Positions 44,201-57,408 of a stretch of 64,000 bases of DNA are shown piece after piece. The stretch's first letter is position 1. Each line of letters starts with the position of its first letter. Origin of the DNA: Loripinus fragilis (lineage: Eukaryota; Mollusca; Bivalvia; Lucinida; Lucinidae); NCBI GenBank assembly GCA_964019695.1, contig CAXHUL010000238.1:39579-103578 (forward strand). The letters are read 5' to 3'. Made by a program: the position numbers and the translations under genes. The notes under the pieces are model-generated. The model had not been told where the DNA came from and searched no databases. It was given only the letters and a program-made list of their open reading frames with translations.

Positions 44201-45033
44201 TAAGTGTTACCGAACTTCTTTTTTCAAGGGAGACAACTTAACATTCTCAAGGGAGACAATAAGCATGATCAATATACGTATTATGGACGTTACATGATGT
44301 TATTACAAGAAATAGAAAATGCTACAATTGTGTTAGTGCTAGGGTGTTAGGTTAGGTTAGGTGTTAGGGGTTAGGTTAGGAGTTAGTTAGGGTTAGGTTA
44401 GGTGTGAGGGTTAGGGTTAGGGTTAGTTTAGAGTTTAACTTAAACCCCCACCCTAGTGGAAGCATGCAAACATACAATTGTAAATAGTTGGGAGAGGGTT
44501 AGGGTTAGAGCGTTTATTTTGTGTTCTGTAGTAAGTTATTTTTTACCAAGACTTTGAAAATCACAACCCCAACCGTGACCCTCATTGGTCATATGGAGAG
44601 CAATTTTAGGGTCAATGGAAACTATCTTAGTAAGTAAAAACTTGCAGATTGCATGTAATGGTAAGAGCTGTTAGGTGTTGTAGGTTGGTGTTAGGGGTTG
44701 GTGTTAGGTTAGGGGTTCGTTAGTAGTTTGTGTTAGGTTAGGTTAGGTTAGTGTTAGGGTTGGTGTAAGGGTTAGGTTAGTGTTAGGTTAGTGTTATAGG
44801 GTTAGGGTTAGGTTGGGTTAGGTGTTAGGTTAGTGTTAGGATGTTAGGTTTAGTGTAAGGTTAGGTGTTAGGGGGTTAGTGTTAGGGTTAGGGTTAGGTT
44901 AGGTATTAGGGGTTAGGTGTTAGGGTTAGGTGTTAGGGGGTTAGGGTTAGGGTTGGGTTAGTTTATGTATTAGGGGTTAGGTGTTAGGGTTAGGGTTAGG
45001 TTAGGGTGTTTGTATTTTTGTTATGGTTAGGGA
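41257..45033 (+). repeat. Satellite subfamily A block and A/B hybrid
   Basis: The units start GAGTGGAAGTGGTCGG, have AACTTAACATTC, and have CTTATGCATGTAATG in the second spacer (periods 939-945). The last one (44082-45033) begins as A but carries the B-type CTTAGTAAGTAAAAACTTGC and GTTAGTAGTTTG in its second half. Confidence 0.85.
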
Positions 45034-48000
45034 ATCAGTATTTTTGCCCGAGTACAAGTAGTCGGAAGGATATGTGTATGTAATTGGGTTGGGGTTAAGT
45101 AAGGGTTAGCCACTTCACTGACCCTGGCGTAGGAAAGTGTTACTATTTTCAGTAAGTGTTACCGAACTTCTTTTTTCAAGGGAGACAACTTTACATTCTC
45201 AAGGGAGACAATAAGCATGATCAATATACGTATTATGGACGTTACATGATGTTATTACAAGAAATAGAAAATGCTACAATTGTGTTAGTGCTAAGGTGTT
45301 AGGTTAGGTTAGGTGTTAGGGGTTAGGTTAGGGGTTAGTTAGGGTTAGGTTAGGTGTGAGGGTTAGGGTTAGGGTTAGTTTAGAGTTTAACTTAAACCCC
45401 CACCCTAGTGGAAGCATGCAAACATACAATTGTAAATAGTTGGGAGAGGGTTAGGGTTAGAGCGTTTATTTTGTGTTCTGTAGTAAGTTATTTTTTACCA
45501 AGACTTTGAAAATCACAACCCCAACCCTGACCCTCATTGGTCATATGGAGAGCAATTTTAGGGTCAATGGAAAATATCTTAGTAAGTAAAAACTTGCAGA
45601 TTGCATGTAATGGTAAGAGCTGTTAGGTGTTGTAGGTTGGTGTTAGGGGTTGGTGTTAGGTTAGGGGTTCGTTAGTAGTTTGTGTTAGGTTAGGTTAGGT
45701 TAGTGTTAGGGTTGGTGTTAGGGTTAGGTTAGTGTTAGGTTAGTGTTATAGGGTTAGGGTTAGGTTGGGTTAGGTGTTAGGTTAGTGTTAGGATGTTAGG
45801 TTTAGTGTAAGGTTAGGTGTTAGGGGGTTAGTGTTAGGGTTAGGGTTAGGTTAGGTATTAGGGGTTAGGTGTTAGGGTTAGGTGTTAGGGGGTTAGGGTT
45901 AGGGTTGGGTTAGTTTATGTATTAGGGGTTAGGTGTTAGGGTTAGGGTTAGGTTAGGGTGTTTGTATTTTTGTTATGGTTAGGGAATCAGTATTTTTGCC
46001 CGAGTACAAGTAGTCGGAAGGATATGTGTATGTAATTGGGTTGGGGTTAAGTAAGGGTTAGCCACTTCACTGACCCTGGCGTAGGAAAGTGTTACTATTT
46101 TCAGTAAGTGTTACCGAACTTCTTTTTTCAAGGGAGACAACTTTACATTCTCAAGGGAGACAATAAGCATGATCAATATACGTATTATGGACGTTACATG
46201 ATGTTATTACAAGAAATAGAAAATGCTACAATTGTGTTAGTGCTAAGGTGTTAGGTTAGGTTAGGTGTTAGGGGTTAGGTTAGGGGTTAGTTAGGGTTAG
46301 GTTAGGTGTGAGGGTTAGGGTTAGGGTTAGTTTAGAGTTTAACTTAAACCCCCACCCTAGTGGAAGCATGCAAACATACAATTGTAAATAGTTGGGAGAG
46401 GGTTAGGGTTAGAGCGTTTATTTTGTGTTCTGTAGTAAGTTATTTTTTACCAAGACTTTGAAAATCACAACCCCAACCCTGACCCTCATTGGTCATATGG
46501 AGAGCAATTTTAGGGTCAATGGAAACTATCTTAGTAAGTAAAAACTTGCAGATTGCATGTAATGGTAAGAGCTGTTAGGTGTTGTAGGTTGGTGTTAGGG
46601 GTTGGTGTTAGGTTAGGGGTTCGTTAGTAGTTTGTGTTAGGTTAGGTTAGGTTAGTGTTAGGGTTGGTGTTAGGGTTAGGTTAGTGTTAGGTTAGTGTTA
46701 TAGGGTTAGGGTTAGGTTGGGTTAGGTGTTAGGTTAGTGTTAGGATGTTAGGTTTAGTGTAAGGTTAGGTGTTAGGGGGTTAGTGTTAGGGTTAGGGTTA
46801 GGTTAGGTATTAGGGGTTAGGTGTTAGGGTTAGGTGTTAGGGGGTTAGGGTTAGGGTTGGGTTAGTTTATGTATTAGGGGTTAGGTGTTAGGGTTAGGGT
46901 TAGGTTAGGGTGTTTGTATTTTTGTTATGGTTAGGGAATCAGTATTTTTGCCCGAGTACAAGTAGTCGGAAGGATATGTGTATGTAATTGGGTTGGGGTT
47001 AAGTAAGGGTTAGCCACTTCACTGACCCTGGCGTAGGAAAGTGTTACTATTTTCAGTAAGTGTTACCGAACTTCTTTTTTCAAGGGAGACAACTTTACAT
47101 TCTCAAGGGAGACAATAAGCATGATCAATATACGTATTATGGACGTTACATGATGTTATTACAAGAAATAGAAAATGCTACAATTGTGTTAGTGCTAAGG
47201 TGTTAGGTTAGGTTAGGTGTTAGGGGTTAGGTTAGGGGCTAGTTAGGGTTAGGTTAGGTGTGAGGGTTAGGGTTAGGGTTAGTTTAGAGTTTAACTTAAA
47301 CCCCCACCCTAGTGGAAGCATGCAAACATACAATTGTAAATAGTTGGGAGAGGGTTAGGGTTAGAGCGTTTATTTTGTGTTCTGTAGTAAGTTATTTTTT
47401 ACCAAGACTTTGAAAATCACAACCCCAACCCTGACCCTCATTGGTCATATGGAGAGCAATTTTAGGGTCAATGGAAACTATCTTAGTAAGTAAAAACTTG
47501 CAGATTGCATGTAATGGTAAGAGCTGTTAGGTGTTGTAGGTTGGTGTTAGGGGTTGGTGTTAGGTTAGGGGTTCGTTAGTAGTTTGTGTTAGGTTAGGTT
47601 AGGTTAGTGTTAGGGTTGGTGTTAGGGTTAGGTTAGTGTTAGGTTAGTGTTATAGGGTTAGGGTTAGGTTGGGTTAGGTGTTAGGTTAGTGTTAGGATGT
47701 TAGGTTTAGTGTAAGGTTAGGTGTTAGGGGGTTAGTGTTAGGGTTAGGGTTAGGTTAGGTATTAGGGGTTAGGTGTTAGGGTTAGGTGTTAGGGGGTTAG
47801 GGTTAGGGTTGGGTTAGTTTATGTATTAGGGGTTAGGTGTTAGGGTTAGGGTTAGGTTAGGGTGTTTGTATTTTTGTTATGGTTAGGGAATCAGTATTTT
47901 TGCCCGAGTACAAGTAGTCGGAAGGATATGTGTATGTAATTGGGTTGGGGTTAAGTAAGGGTTAGCCACTTCACTGACCCTGGCGTAGGAAAGTGTTACT

Positions 48001-51000
48001 ATTTTCAGTAAGTGTTACCGAACTTCTTTTTTCAAGGGAGACAACTTTACATTCTCAAGGGAGACAATAAGCATGATCAATATACGTATTATGGACGTTA
48101 CATGATGTTATTACAAGAAATAGAAAATGCTACAATTGTGTTAGTGCTAAGGTGTTAGGTTAGGTTAGGTGTTAGGGGTTAGGTTAGGGGTTAGTTAGGG
48201 TTAGGTTAGGTGTGAGGGTTAGGGTTAGGGTTAGTTTAGAGTTTAACTTAAACCCCCACCCTAGTGGAAGCATGCAAACATACAATTGTAAATAGTTGGG
48301 AGAGGGTTAGGGTTAGAGCGTTTATTTTGTGTTCTGTAGTAAGTTATTTTTTACCAAGACTTTGAAAATCACAACCCCAACCCTGACCCTCATTGGTCAT
48401 ATGGAGAGCAATTTTAGGGTCAATGGAAACTATCTTAGTAAGTAAAAACTTGCAGATTGCATGTAATGGTAAGAGCTGTTAGGTGTTGTAGGTTGGTGTT
48501 AGGGGTTGGTGTTAGGTTAGGGGTTCGTTAGTAGTTTGTGTTAGGTTAGGTTAGGTTAGTGTTAGGGTTGGTGTTAGGGTTAGGTTAGTGTTAGGTTAGT
48601 GTTATAGGGTTAGGGTTAGGTTGGGTTAGGTGTTAGGCTAGTGTTAGGATGTTAGGTTTAGTGTAAGGTTAGGTGTTAGGGGGTTAGTGTTAGGGTTAGG
48701 GTTAGGTTAGGTATTAGGGGTTAGGTGTTAGGGTTAGGTGTTAGGGGGTTAGGGTTAGGGTTGGGTTAGTTTATGTATTAGGGGTTAGGTGTTAGGGTTA
48801 GGGTTAGGTTAGGGTGTTTGTATTTTTGTTATGGTTAGGGAATCAGTATTTTTGCCCGAGTACAAGTAGTCGGAAGGATATGTGTATGTAATTGGGTTGG
48901 GGTTAAGTAAGGGTTAGCCACTTCACTGACCCTGGCGTAGGAAAGTGTTACTATTTTCAGTAAGTGTTACCGAACTTCTTTTTTCAAGGGAGACAACTTT
49001 ACATTCTCAAGGGAGACAATAAGCATGATCAATATACGTATTATGGACGTTACATGATGTTATTACAAGAAATAGAAAATGCTACAATTGTGTTAGTGCT
49101 AAGGTGTTAGGTTAGGTTAGGTGTTAGGGGTTAGGTTAGGGGTTAGTTAGGGTTAGGTTAGGTGTGAGGGTTAGGGTTAGGGTTAGTTTAGAGTTTAACT
49201 TAAACCCCCACCCTAGTGGAAGCATGCAAACATACAATTGTAAATAGTTGGGAGAGGGTTAGGGTTAGAGCGTTTATTTTGTGTTCTGTAGTAAGTTATT
49301 TTTTACCAAGACTTTGAAAATCACAACCCCAACCCTGACCCTCATTGGTCATATGGAGAGCAATTTTAGGGTCAATGGAAAATATCTTAGTAAGTAAAAA
49401 CTTGCAGATTGCATGTAATGGTAAGAGCTGTTAGGTGTTGTAGGTTGGTGTTAGGGGTTGGTGTTAGGTTAGGGGTTCGTTAGTAGTTTGTGTTAGGTTA
49501 GGTTAGGTTAGTGTTAGGGTTGGTGTTAGGGTTAGGTTAGTGTTAGGTTAGTGTTATAGGGTTAGGGTTAGGTTGGGTTAGGTGTTAGGTTAGTGTTAGG
49601 ATGTTAGGTTTAGTGTAAGGTTAGGTGTTAGGGGGTTAGTGTTAGGGTTAGGGTTAGGTTAGGTATTAGGGGTTAGGTGTTAGGGTTAGGTGTTAGGGGG
49701 TTAGGGTTAGGGTTGGGTTAGTTTATGTATTAGGGGTTAGGTGTTAGGGTTAGGGTTAGGTTAGGGTGTTTGTATTTTTGTTATGGTTAGGGAATCAGTA
49801 TTTTTGCCCGAGTACAAGTAGTCGGAAGGATATGTGTATGTAATTGGGTTGGGGTTAAGTAAGGGTTAGCCACTTCACTGACCCTGGCGTAGGAAAGTGT
49901 TACTATTTTCAGTAAGTGTTACCGAACTTCTTTTTTCAAGGGAGACAACTTTACATTCTCAAGGGAGACAATAAGCATGATCAATATACGTATTATGGAC
50001 GTTACATGATGTTATTACAAGAAATAGAAAATGCTACAATTGTGTTAGTGCTAAGGTGTTAGGTTAGGTTAGGTGTTAGGGGTTAGGTTAGGGGTTAGTT
50101 AGGGTTAGGTTAGGTGTGAGGGTTAGGGTTAGGGTTAGTTTAGAGTTTAACTTAAACCCCCACCCTAGTGGAAGCATGCAAACAAACAATTGTAAATAGT
50201 TGGGAGAGGGTTAGGGTTAGAGCGTTTATTTTGTGTTCTGTAGTAAGTTATTTTTTACCAAGACTTTGAAAATCACAACCCCAACCCTGACCCTCATTGG
50301 TCATATGGAGAGCAATTTTAGGGTCAATGGAAACTATCTTAGTAAGTAAAAACTTGCAGATTGCATGTAATGGTAAGAGCTGTTAGGTGTTGTAGGTTGG
50401 TGTTAGGGGTTGGTGTTAGGTTAGGGGTTCGTTAGTAGTTTGTGTTAGGTTAGGTTAGGTTAGTGTTAGGGTTGGTGTTAGGGTTAGGTTAGTGTTAGGT
50501 TAGTGTTATAGGGTTAGGGTTAGGTTGGGTTAGGTGTTAGGTTAGTGTTAGGATGTTAGGTTTAGTGTAAGGTTAGGTGTTAGGGGGTTAGTGTTAGGGT
50601 TAGGGTTAGGTTAGGTATTAGGGGTTAGGTGTTAGGGTTAGGTGTTAGGGGGTTAGGGTTAGGGTTGGGTTAGTTTATGTATTAGGGGTTAGGTGTTAGG
50701 GTTAGGGTTAGGTTAGGGTGTTTGTATTTTTGTTATGGTTAGGGAATCAGTATTTTTGCCCGAGTACAAGTAGTCGGAAGGATATGTGTATGTAATTGGG
50801 TTGGGGTTAAGTAAGGGTTAGCCACTTCACTGACCCTGGCGTAGGAAAGTGTTACTATTTTCAGTAAGTGTTACCGAACTTCTTTTTTCAAGGGAGACAA
50901 CTTTACATTCTCAAGGGAGACAATAAGCATGATCAATATACGTATTATGGACGTTACATGATGTTATTACAAGAAATAGAAAATGCTACAATTGTGTTAG

Positions 51001-51647
51001 TGCTAAGGTGTTAGGTTAGGTTAGGTGTTAGGGGTTAGGTTAGGGGTTAGTTAGGGTTAGGTTAGGTGTGAGGGTTAGGGTTAGGGTTAGTTTAGAGTTT
51101 AACTTAAACCCCCACCCTAGTGGAAGCAAGCAAACATACAATTGTAAATAGTTGGGAGAGGGTTAGGGTTAGAGCGTTTATTTTGTGTTCTGTAGTAAGT
51201 TATTTTTTACCAAGACTTTGAAAATCACAACCCCAACCCTGACCCTCATTGGTCATATGGAGAGCAATTTTAGGGTCAATGGAAAATATCTTAGTAAGTA
51301 AAAACTTGCAGATTGCATGTAATGGTAAGAGCTGTTAGGTGTTGTAGGTTGGTGTTAGGGGTTGGTGTTAGGTTAGGGGTTCGTTAGTAGTTTGTGTTAG
51401 GTTAGGTTAGGTTAGTGTTAGGGTTGGTGTTAGGGTTAGGTTAGTGTTAGGTTAGTGTTATAGGGTTAGGGTTAGGTTGGGTTAGGTGTTAGGTTAGTGT
51501 TAGGATGTTAGGTTTAGTGTAAGGTTAGGTGTTAGGGGGTTAGTGTTAGGGTTAGGGTTAGGTTAGGTATTAGGGGTTAGGTGTTAGGGTTAGGTGTTAG
51601 GGGGTTAGGGTTAGGGTTGGGTTAGTTTATGTATTAGGGGTTAGGTG

Positions 51648-51683
51648 TTAGGGTTAGGGTTAGGGTTAGGGTTAGGGTTAGGG
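51648..51683 (+). repeat. Perfect (TTAGGG)6
   Basis: Six uninterrupted canonical telomere repeats replace the usual degenerate unit end. Four consecutive G3 runs could fold into a quadruplex on the + strand. Confidence 0.95.
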
Positions 51684-54600
51684 AATCAGTATTTTTGCCC
51701 GAGTACAAGTAGTCGGAAGGATATGTGTATGTAATTGGGTTGGGGTTAAGTAAGGGTTAGCCACTTCACTGACCCTGGCGTAGGAAAGTGTTACTATTTT
51801 CAGTAAGTGTTACCGAACTTCTTTTTTCAAGGGAGACAACTTTACATTCTCAAGGGAGACAATAAGCATGATCAATATACGTATTATGGACGTTACATGA
51901 TGTTATTACAAGAAATAGAAAATGCTACAATTGTGTTAGTGCTAAGGTGTTAGGTTAGGTTAGGTGTTAGGGGTTAGGTTAGGGGTTAGTTAGGGTTAGG
52001 TTAGGTGTGAGGGTTAGGGTTAGGGTTAGTTTAGAGTTTAACTTAAACCCCCACCCTAGTGGAAGCATGCAAACATACAATTGTAAATAGTTGGGAGAGG
52101 GTTAGGGTTAGAGCGTTTATTTTGTGTTCTGTAGTAAGTTATTTTTTACCAAGACTTTGAAAATCACAACCCCAACCCTGACCCTCATTGGTCATATGGA
52201 GAGCAATTTTAGGGTCAATGGAAAATATCTTAGTAAGTAAAAACTTGCAGATTGCATGTAATGGTAAGAGCTGTTAGGTGTTGTAGGTTGGTGTTAGGGG
52301 TTGGTGTTAGGTTAGGGGTTCGTTAGTAGTTTGTGTTAGGTTAGGTTAGGTTAGTGTTAGGGTTGGTGTTAGGGTTAGGTTAGTGTTAGGTTAGTGTTAT
52401 AGGGTTAGGGTTAGGTTGGGTTAGGTGTTAGGTTAGTGTTAGGATGTTAGGTTTAGTGTAAGGTTAGGTGTTAGGGGGTTAGTGTTAGGGTTAGGGTTAG
52501 GTTAGGTATTAGGGGTTAGGTGTTAGGGTTAGGTGTTAGGGGGTTAGGGTTAGGGTTGGGTTAGTTTATGTATTAGGGGTTAGGTGTTAGGGTTAGGGTT
52601 AGGTTAGGGTGTTTGTATTTTTGTTATGGTTAGGGAATCAGTATTTTTGCCCGAGTACAAGTAGTCGGAAGGATATGTGTATGTAATTGGGTTGGGGTTA
52701 AGTAAGGGTTAGCCACTTCACTGACCCTGGCGTAGGAAAGTGTTACTATTTTCAGTAAGTGTTACCGAACTTCTTTTTTCAAGGGAGACAACTTTACATT
52801 CTCAAGGGAGACAATAAGCATGATCAATATACGTATTATGGACGTTACATGATGTTATTACAAGAAATAGAAAATGCTACAATTGTGTTAGTGCTAAGGT
52901 GTTAGGTTAGGTTAGGTGTTAGGGGTTAGGTTAGGGGTTAGTTAGGGTTAGGTTAGGTGTGAGGGTTAGGGTTAGGGTTAGTTTAGAGTTTAACTTAAAC
53001 CCCCACCCTAGTGGAAGCATGCAAACATACAATTGTAAATAGTTGGGAGAGGGTTAGGGTTAGAGCGTTTATTTTGTGTTCTGTAGTAAGTTATTTTTTA
53101 CCAAGACTTTGAAAATCACAACCCCAACCCTGACCCTCATTGGTCATATGGAGAGCAATTTTAGGGTCAATGGAAACTATCTTAGTAAGTAAAAACTTGC
53201 AGATTGCATGTAATGGTAAGAGCTGTTAGGTGTTGTAGGTTGGTGTTAGGGGTTGGTGTTAGGTTAGGGGTTCGTTAGTAGTTTGTGTTAGGTTAGGTTA
53301 GGTTAGTGTTAGGGTTGGTGTTAGGGTTAGATTAGTGTTAGGTTAGTGTTATAGGGTTAGGGTTAGGTTGGGTTAGGTGTTAGGTTAGTGTTAGGATGTT
53401 AGGTTTAGTTTAAGGTTAGGTGTTAGGGGGTTAGTGTTAGGGTTAGGGTTAGGTTAGGTATTAGGGGTTAGGTGTTAGGGTTAAGTGTTAGGGGGTTAGG
53501 GTTAGGGTTGGGTTAGTTTATGTATTAGGGGTTAGGTGTTAGGGTTAGGGTTAGGTTAGGGTGTTTGTATTTTTGTTATGGTTAGGGAATCAGTATTTTT
53601 GCCCGAGTACAAGTAGTCGGAAGGATATGTGTATGTAATTGGGTTGGGGTTAAGTAAGGGTTAGCCACTTCACTGACCCTGGCGTAGGAAAGTGTTACTA
53701 TTTTCAGTAAGTGTTACCGAACTTCTTTTTTCAAGGGAGACAACTTTACATTCTCAAGGGAGACAATAAGCATGATCAATATACGTATTATGGACGTTAC
53801 ATGATGTTATTACAAGAAATAGAAAATGCTACAATTGTGTTAGTGCTAAGGTGTTAGGTTAGGTTAGGTGTTAGGGGTTAGGTTAGGGGTTAGTTAGGGT
53901 TAGGTTAGGTGTGAGGGTTAGGGTTAGGGTTAGTTTAGAGTTTAACTTAAACCCCCACCCTAGTGGAAGCATGCAAACATACAATTGTAAATAGTTGGGA
54001 GAGGGTTAGGGTTAGAGCGTTTATTTTGTGTTCTGTAGTAAGTTATTTTTTACCAAGACTTTGAAAATCACAACCCCAACCCTGACCCTCATTGGTCATA
54101 TGGAGAGCAATTTTAGGGTCAATGGAAAATATCTTAGTAAGTAAAAACTTGCAGATTGCATGTAATGGTAAGAGCTGTTAGGTGTTGTAGGTTGGTGTTA
54201 GGGGTTGGTGTTAGGTTAGGGGTTCGTTAGTAGTTTGTGTTAGGTTAGGTTAGGTTAGTGTTAGGGTTGGTGTTAGGGTTAGGTTAGTGTTAGGTTAGTG
54301 TTATAGGGTTAGGGTTAGGTTGGGTTAGGTGTTAGGTTAGTGTTAGGATGTTAGGTTTAGTGTAAGGTTAGGTGTTAGGGGGTTAGTGTTAGGGTTAGGG
54401 TTAGGTTAGGTATTAGGGGTTAGGTGTTAGGGTTAGGTGTTAGGGGGTTAGGGTTAGGGTTGGGTTAGTTTATGTATTAGGGGTTAGGTGTTAGGGTTAG
54501 GGTTAGGTTAGGGTGTTTGTATTTTTGTTATGGTTAGGGAATCAGTATTTTTGCCCGAGTACAAGTAGTCGGAAGGATATGTGTATGTAATTGGGTTGGG

Positions 54601-57348
54601 GTTAAGTAAGGGTTAGCCACTTCACTGACCCTGGCGTAGGAAAGTGTTACTATTTTCAGTAAGTGTTACCGAACTTCTTTTTTCAAGGGAGACAACTTTA
54701 CATTCTCAAGGGAGACAATAAGCATGATCAATATACGTATTATGGACGTTACATGATGTTATTACAAGAAATAGAAAATGCTACAATTGTGTTAGTGCTA
54801 AGGTGTTAGGTTAGGTTAGGTGTTAGGGGTTAGGTTAGGGGTTAGTTAGGGTTAGGTTAGGTGTGAGGGTTAGGGTTAGGGTTAGTTTAGAGTTTAACTT
54901 AAACCCCCACCCTAGTGGAAGCATGCAAACATACAATTGTAAATAGTTGGGAGAGGGTTAGGGTTAGAGCGTTTATTTTGTGTTCTGTAGTAAGTTATTT
55001 TTTACCAAGACTTTGAAAATCACAACCCCAACCCTGACCCTCATTGGTCATATGGAGAGCAATTTTAGGGTCAATGGAAAATATCTTAGTAAGTAAAAAC
55101 TTGCAGATTGCATGTAATGGTAAGAGCTGTTAGGTGTTGTAGGTTGGTGTTAGGGGTTGGTGTTAGGTTAGGGGTTCGTTAGTAGTTTGTGTTAGGTTAG
55201 GTTAGGTTAGTGTTAGGGTTGGTGTTAGGGTTAGGTTAGTGTTAGGTTAGTGTTATAGGGTTAGGGTTAGGTTGGGTTAGGTGTTAGGTTAGTGTTAGGA
55301 TGTTAGGTTTAGTGTAAGGTTAGGTGTTAGGGGGTTAGTGTTAGGGTTAGGGTTAGGTTAGGTATTAGGGGTTAGGTGTTAGGGTTAGGTGTTAGGGGGT
55401 TAGGGTTAGGGTTGGGTTAGTTTATGTATTAGGGGTTAGGTGTTAGGGTTAGGGTTAGGTTAGGGTGTTTGTATTTTTGTTATGGTTAGGGAATCAGTAT
55501 TTTTGCCCGAGTACAAGTAGTCGGAAGGATATGTGTATGTAATTGGGTTGGGGTTAAGTAAGGGTTAGCCACTTCACTGACCCTGGCGTAGGAAAGTGTT
55601 ACTATTTTCAGTAAGTGTTACCGAACTTCTTTTTTCAAGGGAGACAACTTTACATTCTCAAGGGAGACAATAAGCATGATCAATATACGTATTATGGACG
55701 TTACATGATGTTATTACAAGAAATAGAAAATGCTACAATTGTGTTAGTGCTAAGGTGTTAGGTTAGGTTAGGTGTTAGGGGTTAGGTTAGGGGTTAGTTA
55801 GGGTTAGGTTAGGTGTGAGGGTTAGGGTTAGGGTTAGTTTAGAGTTTAACTTAAACCCCCACCCTAGTGGAAGCATGCAAACATACAATTGTAAATAGTT
55901 GGGAGAGGGTTAGGGTTAGAGCGTTTATTTTGTGTTCTGTAGTAAGTTATTTTTTACCAAGACTTTGAAAATCACAACCCCAACCCTGACCCTCATTGGT
56001 CATATGGAGAGCAATTTTAGGGTCAATGGAAAATATCTTAGTAAGTAAAAACTTGCAGATTGCATGTAATGGTAAGAGCTGTTAGGTGTTGTAGGTTGGT
56101 GTTAGGGGTTGGTGTTAGGTTAGGGGTTCGTTAGTAGTTTGTGTTAGGTTAGGTTAGGTTAGTGTTAGGGTTGGTGTTAGGGTTAGGTTAGTGTTAGGTT
56201 AGTGTTATAGGGTTAGGGTTAGGTTGGGTTAGGTGTTAGGTTAGTGTTAGGATGTTAGGTTTAGTGTAAGGTTAGGTGTTAGGGGGTTAGTGTTAGGGTT
56301 AGGGTTAGGTTAGGTATTAGGGGTTAGGTGTTAGGGTTAGTAGTTAGGGGGTTAGGGTTAGGGTTGGGTTAGTTTATGTATTAGGGGTTAGGTGTTAGGG
56401 TTAGGGTTAGGTTAGGGTGTTTGTATTTTTGTTATGGTTAGGGAATCAGTATTTTTGCCCGAGTACAAGTAGTCGGAAGGATATGTGTATGTAATTGGGT
56501 TGGGGTTAAGTAAGGGTTAGCCACTTCACTGACCCTGGCGTAGGAAAGTGTTACTATTTTCAGTAAGTGTTACCGAACTTCTTTTTTCAAGGGAGACAAC
56601 TTTACATTCTCAAGGGAGACAATAAGCATGATCAATATACGTATTATGGACGTTACATGATGTTATTACAAGAAATAGAAAATGCTACAATTGTGTTAGT
56701 GCTAAGGTGTTAGGGGTTAGGTTAGGTGTTAGGGGTTAGGTTAGGGGTTAGTTAGGGTTAGGTTAGGTGTGAGGGTTAGGGTTAGGGTTAGTTTAGAGTT
56801 TAACTTAAACCCCCACCCTAGTGGAAGCATGCAAACATACAATTGTAAATAGTTGGGAGAGGGTTAGGGTTAGAGCGTTTATTTTGTGTTCTGTAGTAAG
56901 TTATTTTTTACCAAGACTTTGAAAATCACAACCCCAACCCTGACCCTCATTGGTCATATGGAGAGCAATTTTAGGGTCAATGGAAAATATCTTAGTAAGT
57001 AAAAACTTGCAGATTGCATGTAATGGTAAGAGCTGTTAGGTGTTGTAGGTTGGTGTTAGGGGTTGGTGTTAGGTTAGGGGTTCGTTAGTAGTTTGTGTTA
57101 GGTTAGGTTAGGTTAGTGTTAGGGTTGGTGTTAGGGTTAGGTTAGTGTTAGGTTAGTGTTATAGGGTTAGGGTTAGGTTGGGTTAGGTGTTAGGTTAGTG
57201 TTAGGATGTTAGGTTTAGTGTAAGGTTAGGTGTTAGGGGGTTAGTGTTAGGGTTAGGGTTAGGTTAGGTATTAGGGGTTAGGTGTTAGGGTTAGGTGTTA
57301 GGGGGTTAGGGTTAGGGTTGGGTTAGTTTATGTATTAGGGGTTAGGTG

Positions 57349-57408
57349 TTAGGGTTAGGGTTAGGGTTAGGGTTAGGGAATCAGTATTTTTAGGGTTAGG
57401 GTTAGGGA
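57349..57408 (+). repeat. (TTAGGG)5 and duplicated unit junction
   Basis: Five perfect TTAGGG repeats are followed by AATCAGTATTTT, more TTAGGG, and AATCAGTATTTTT again. The unit boundary is thus duplicated exactly where subfamily B changes to A'. Confidence 0.95.

Larger units (their letters stand above)
45034..57408 (+). repeat. Satellite subfamily B block
   Basis: Thirteen units of almost uniform 952 bp have GAGTACAAGTAGTCGG, AACTTTACATTC and CTTAGTAAGTAAAAACTTGC. One unit is 939 bp because its end is replaced by perfect TTAGGG repeats (51648-51683). Confidence 0.9.
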
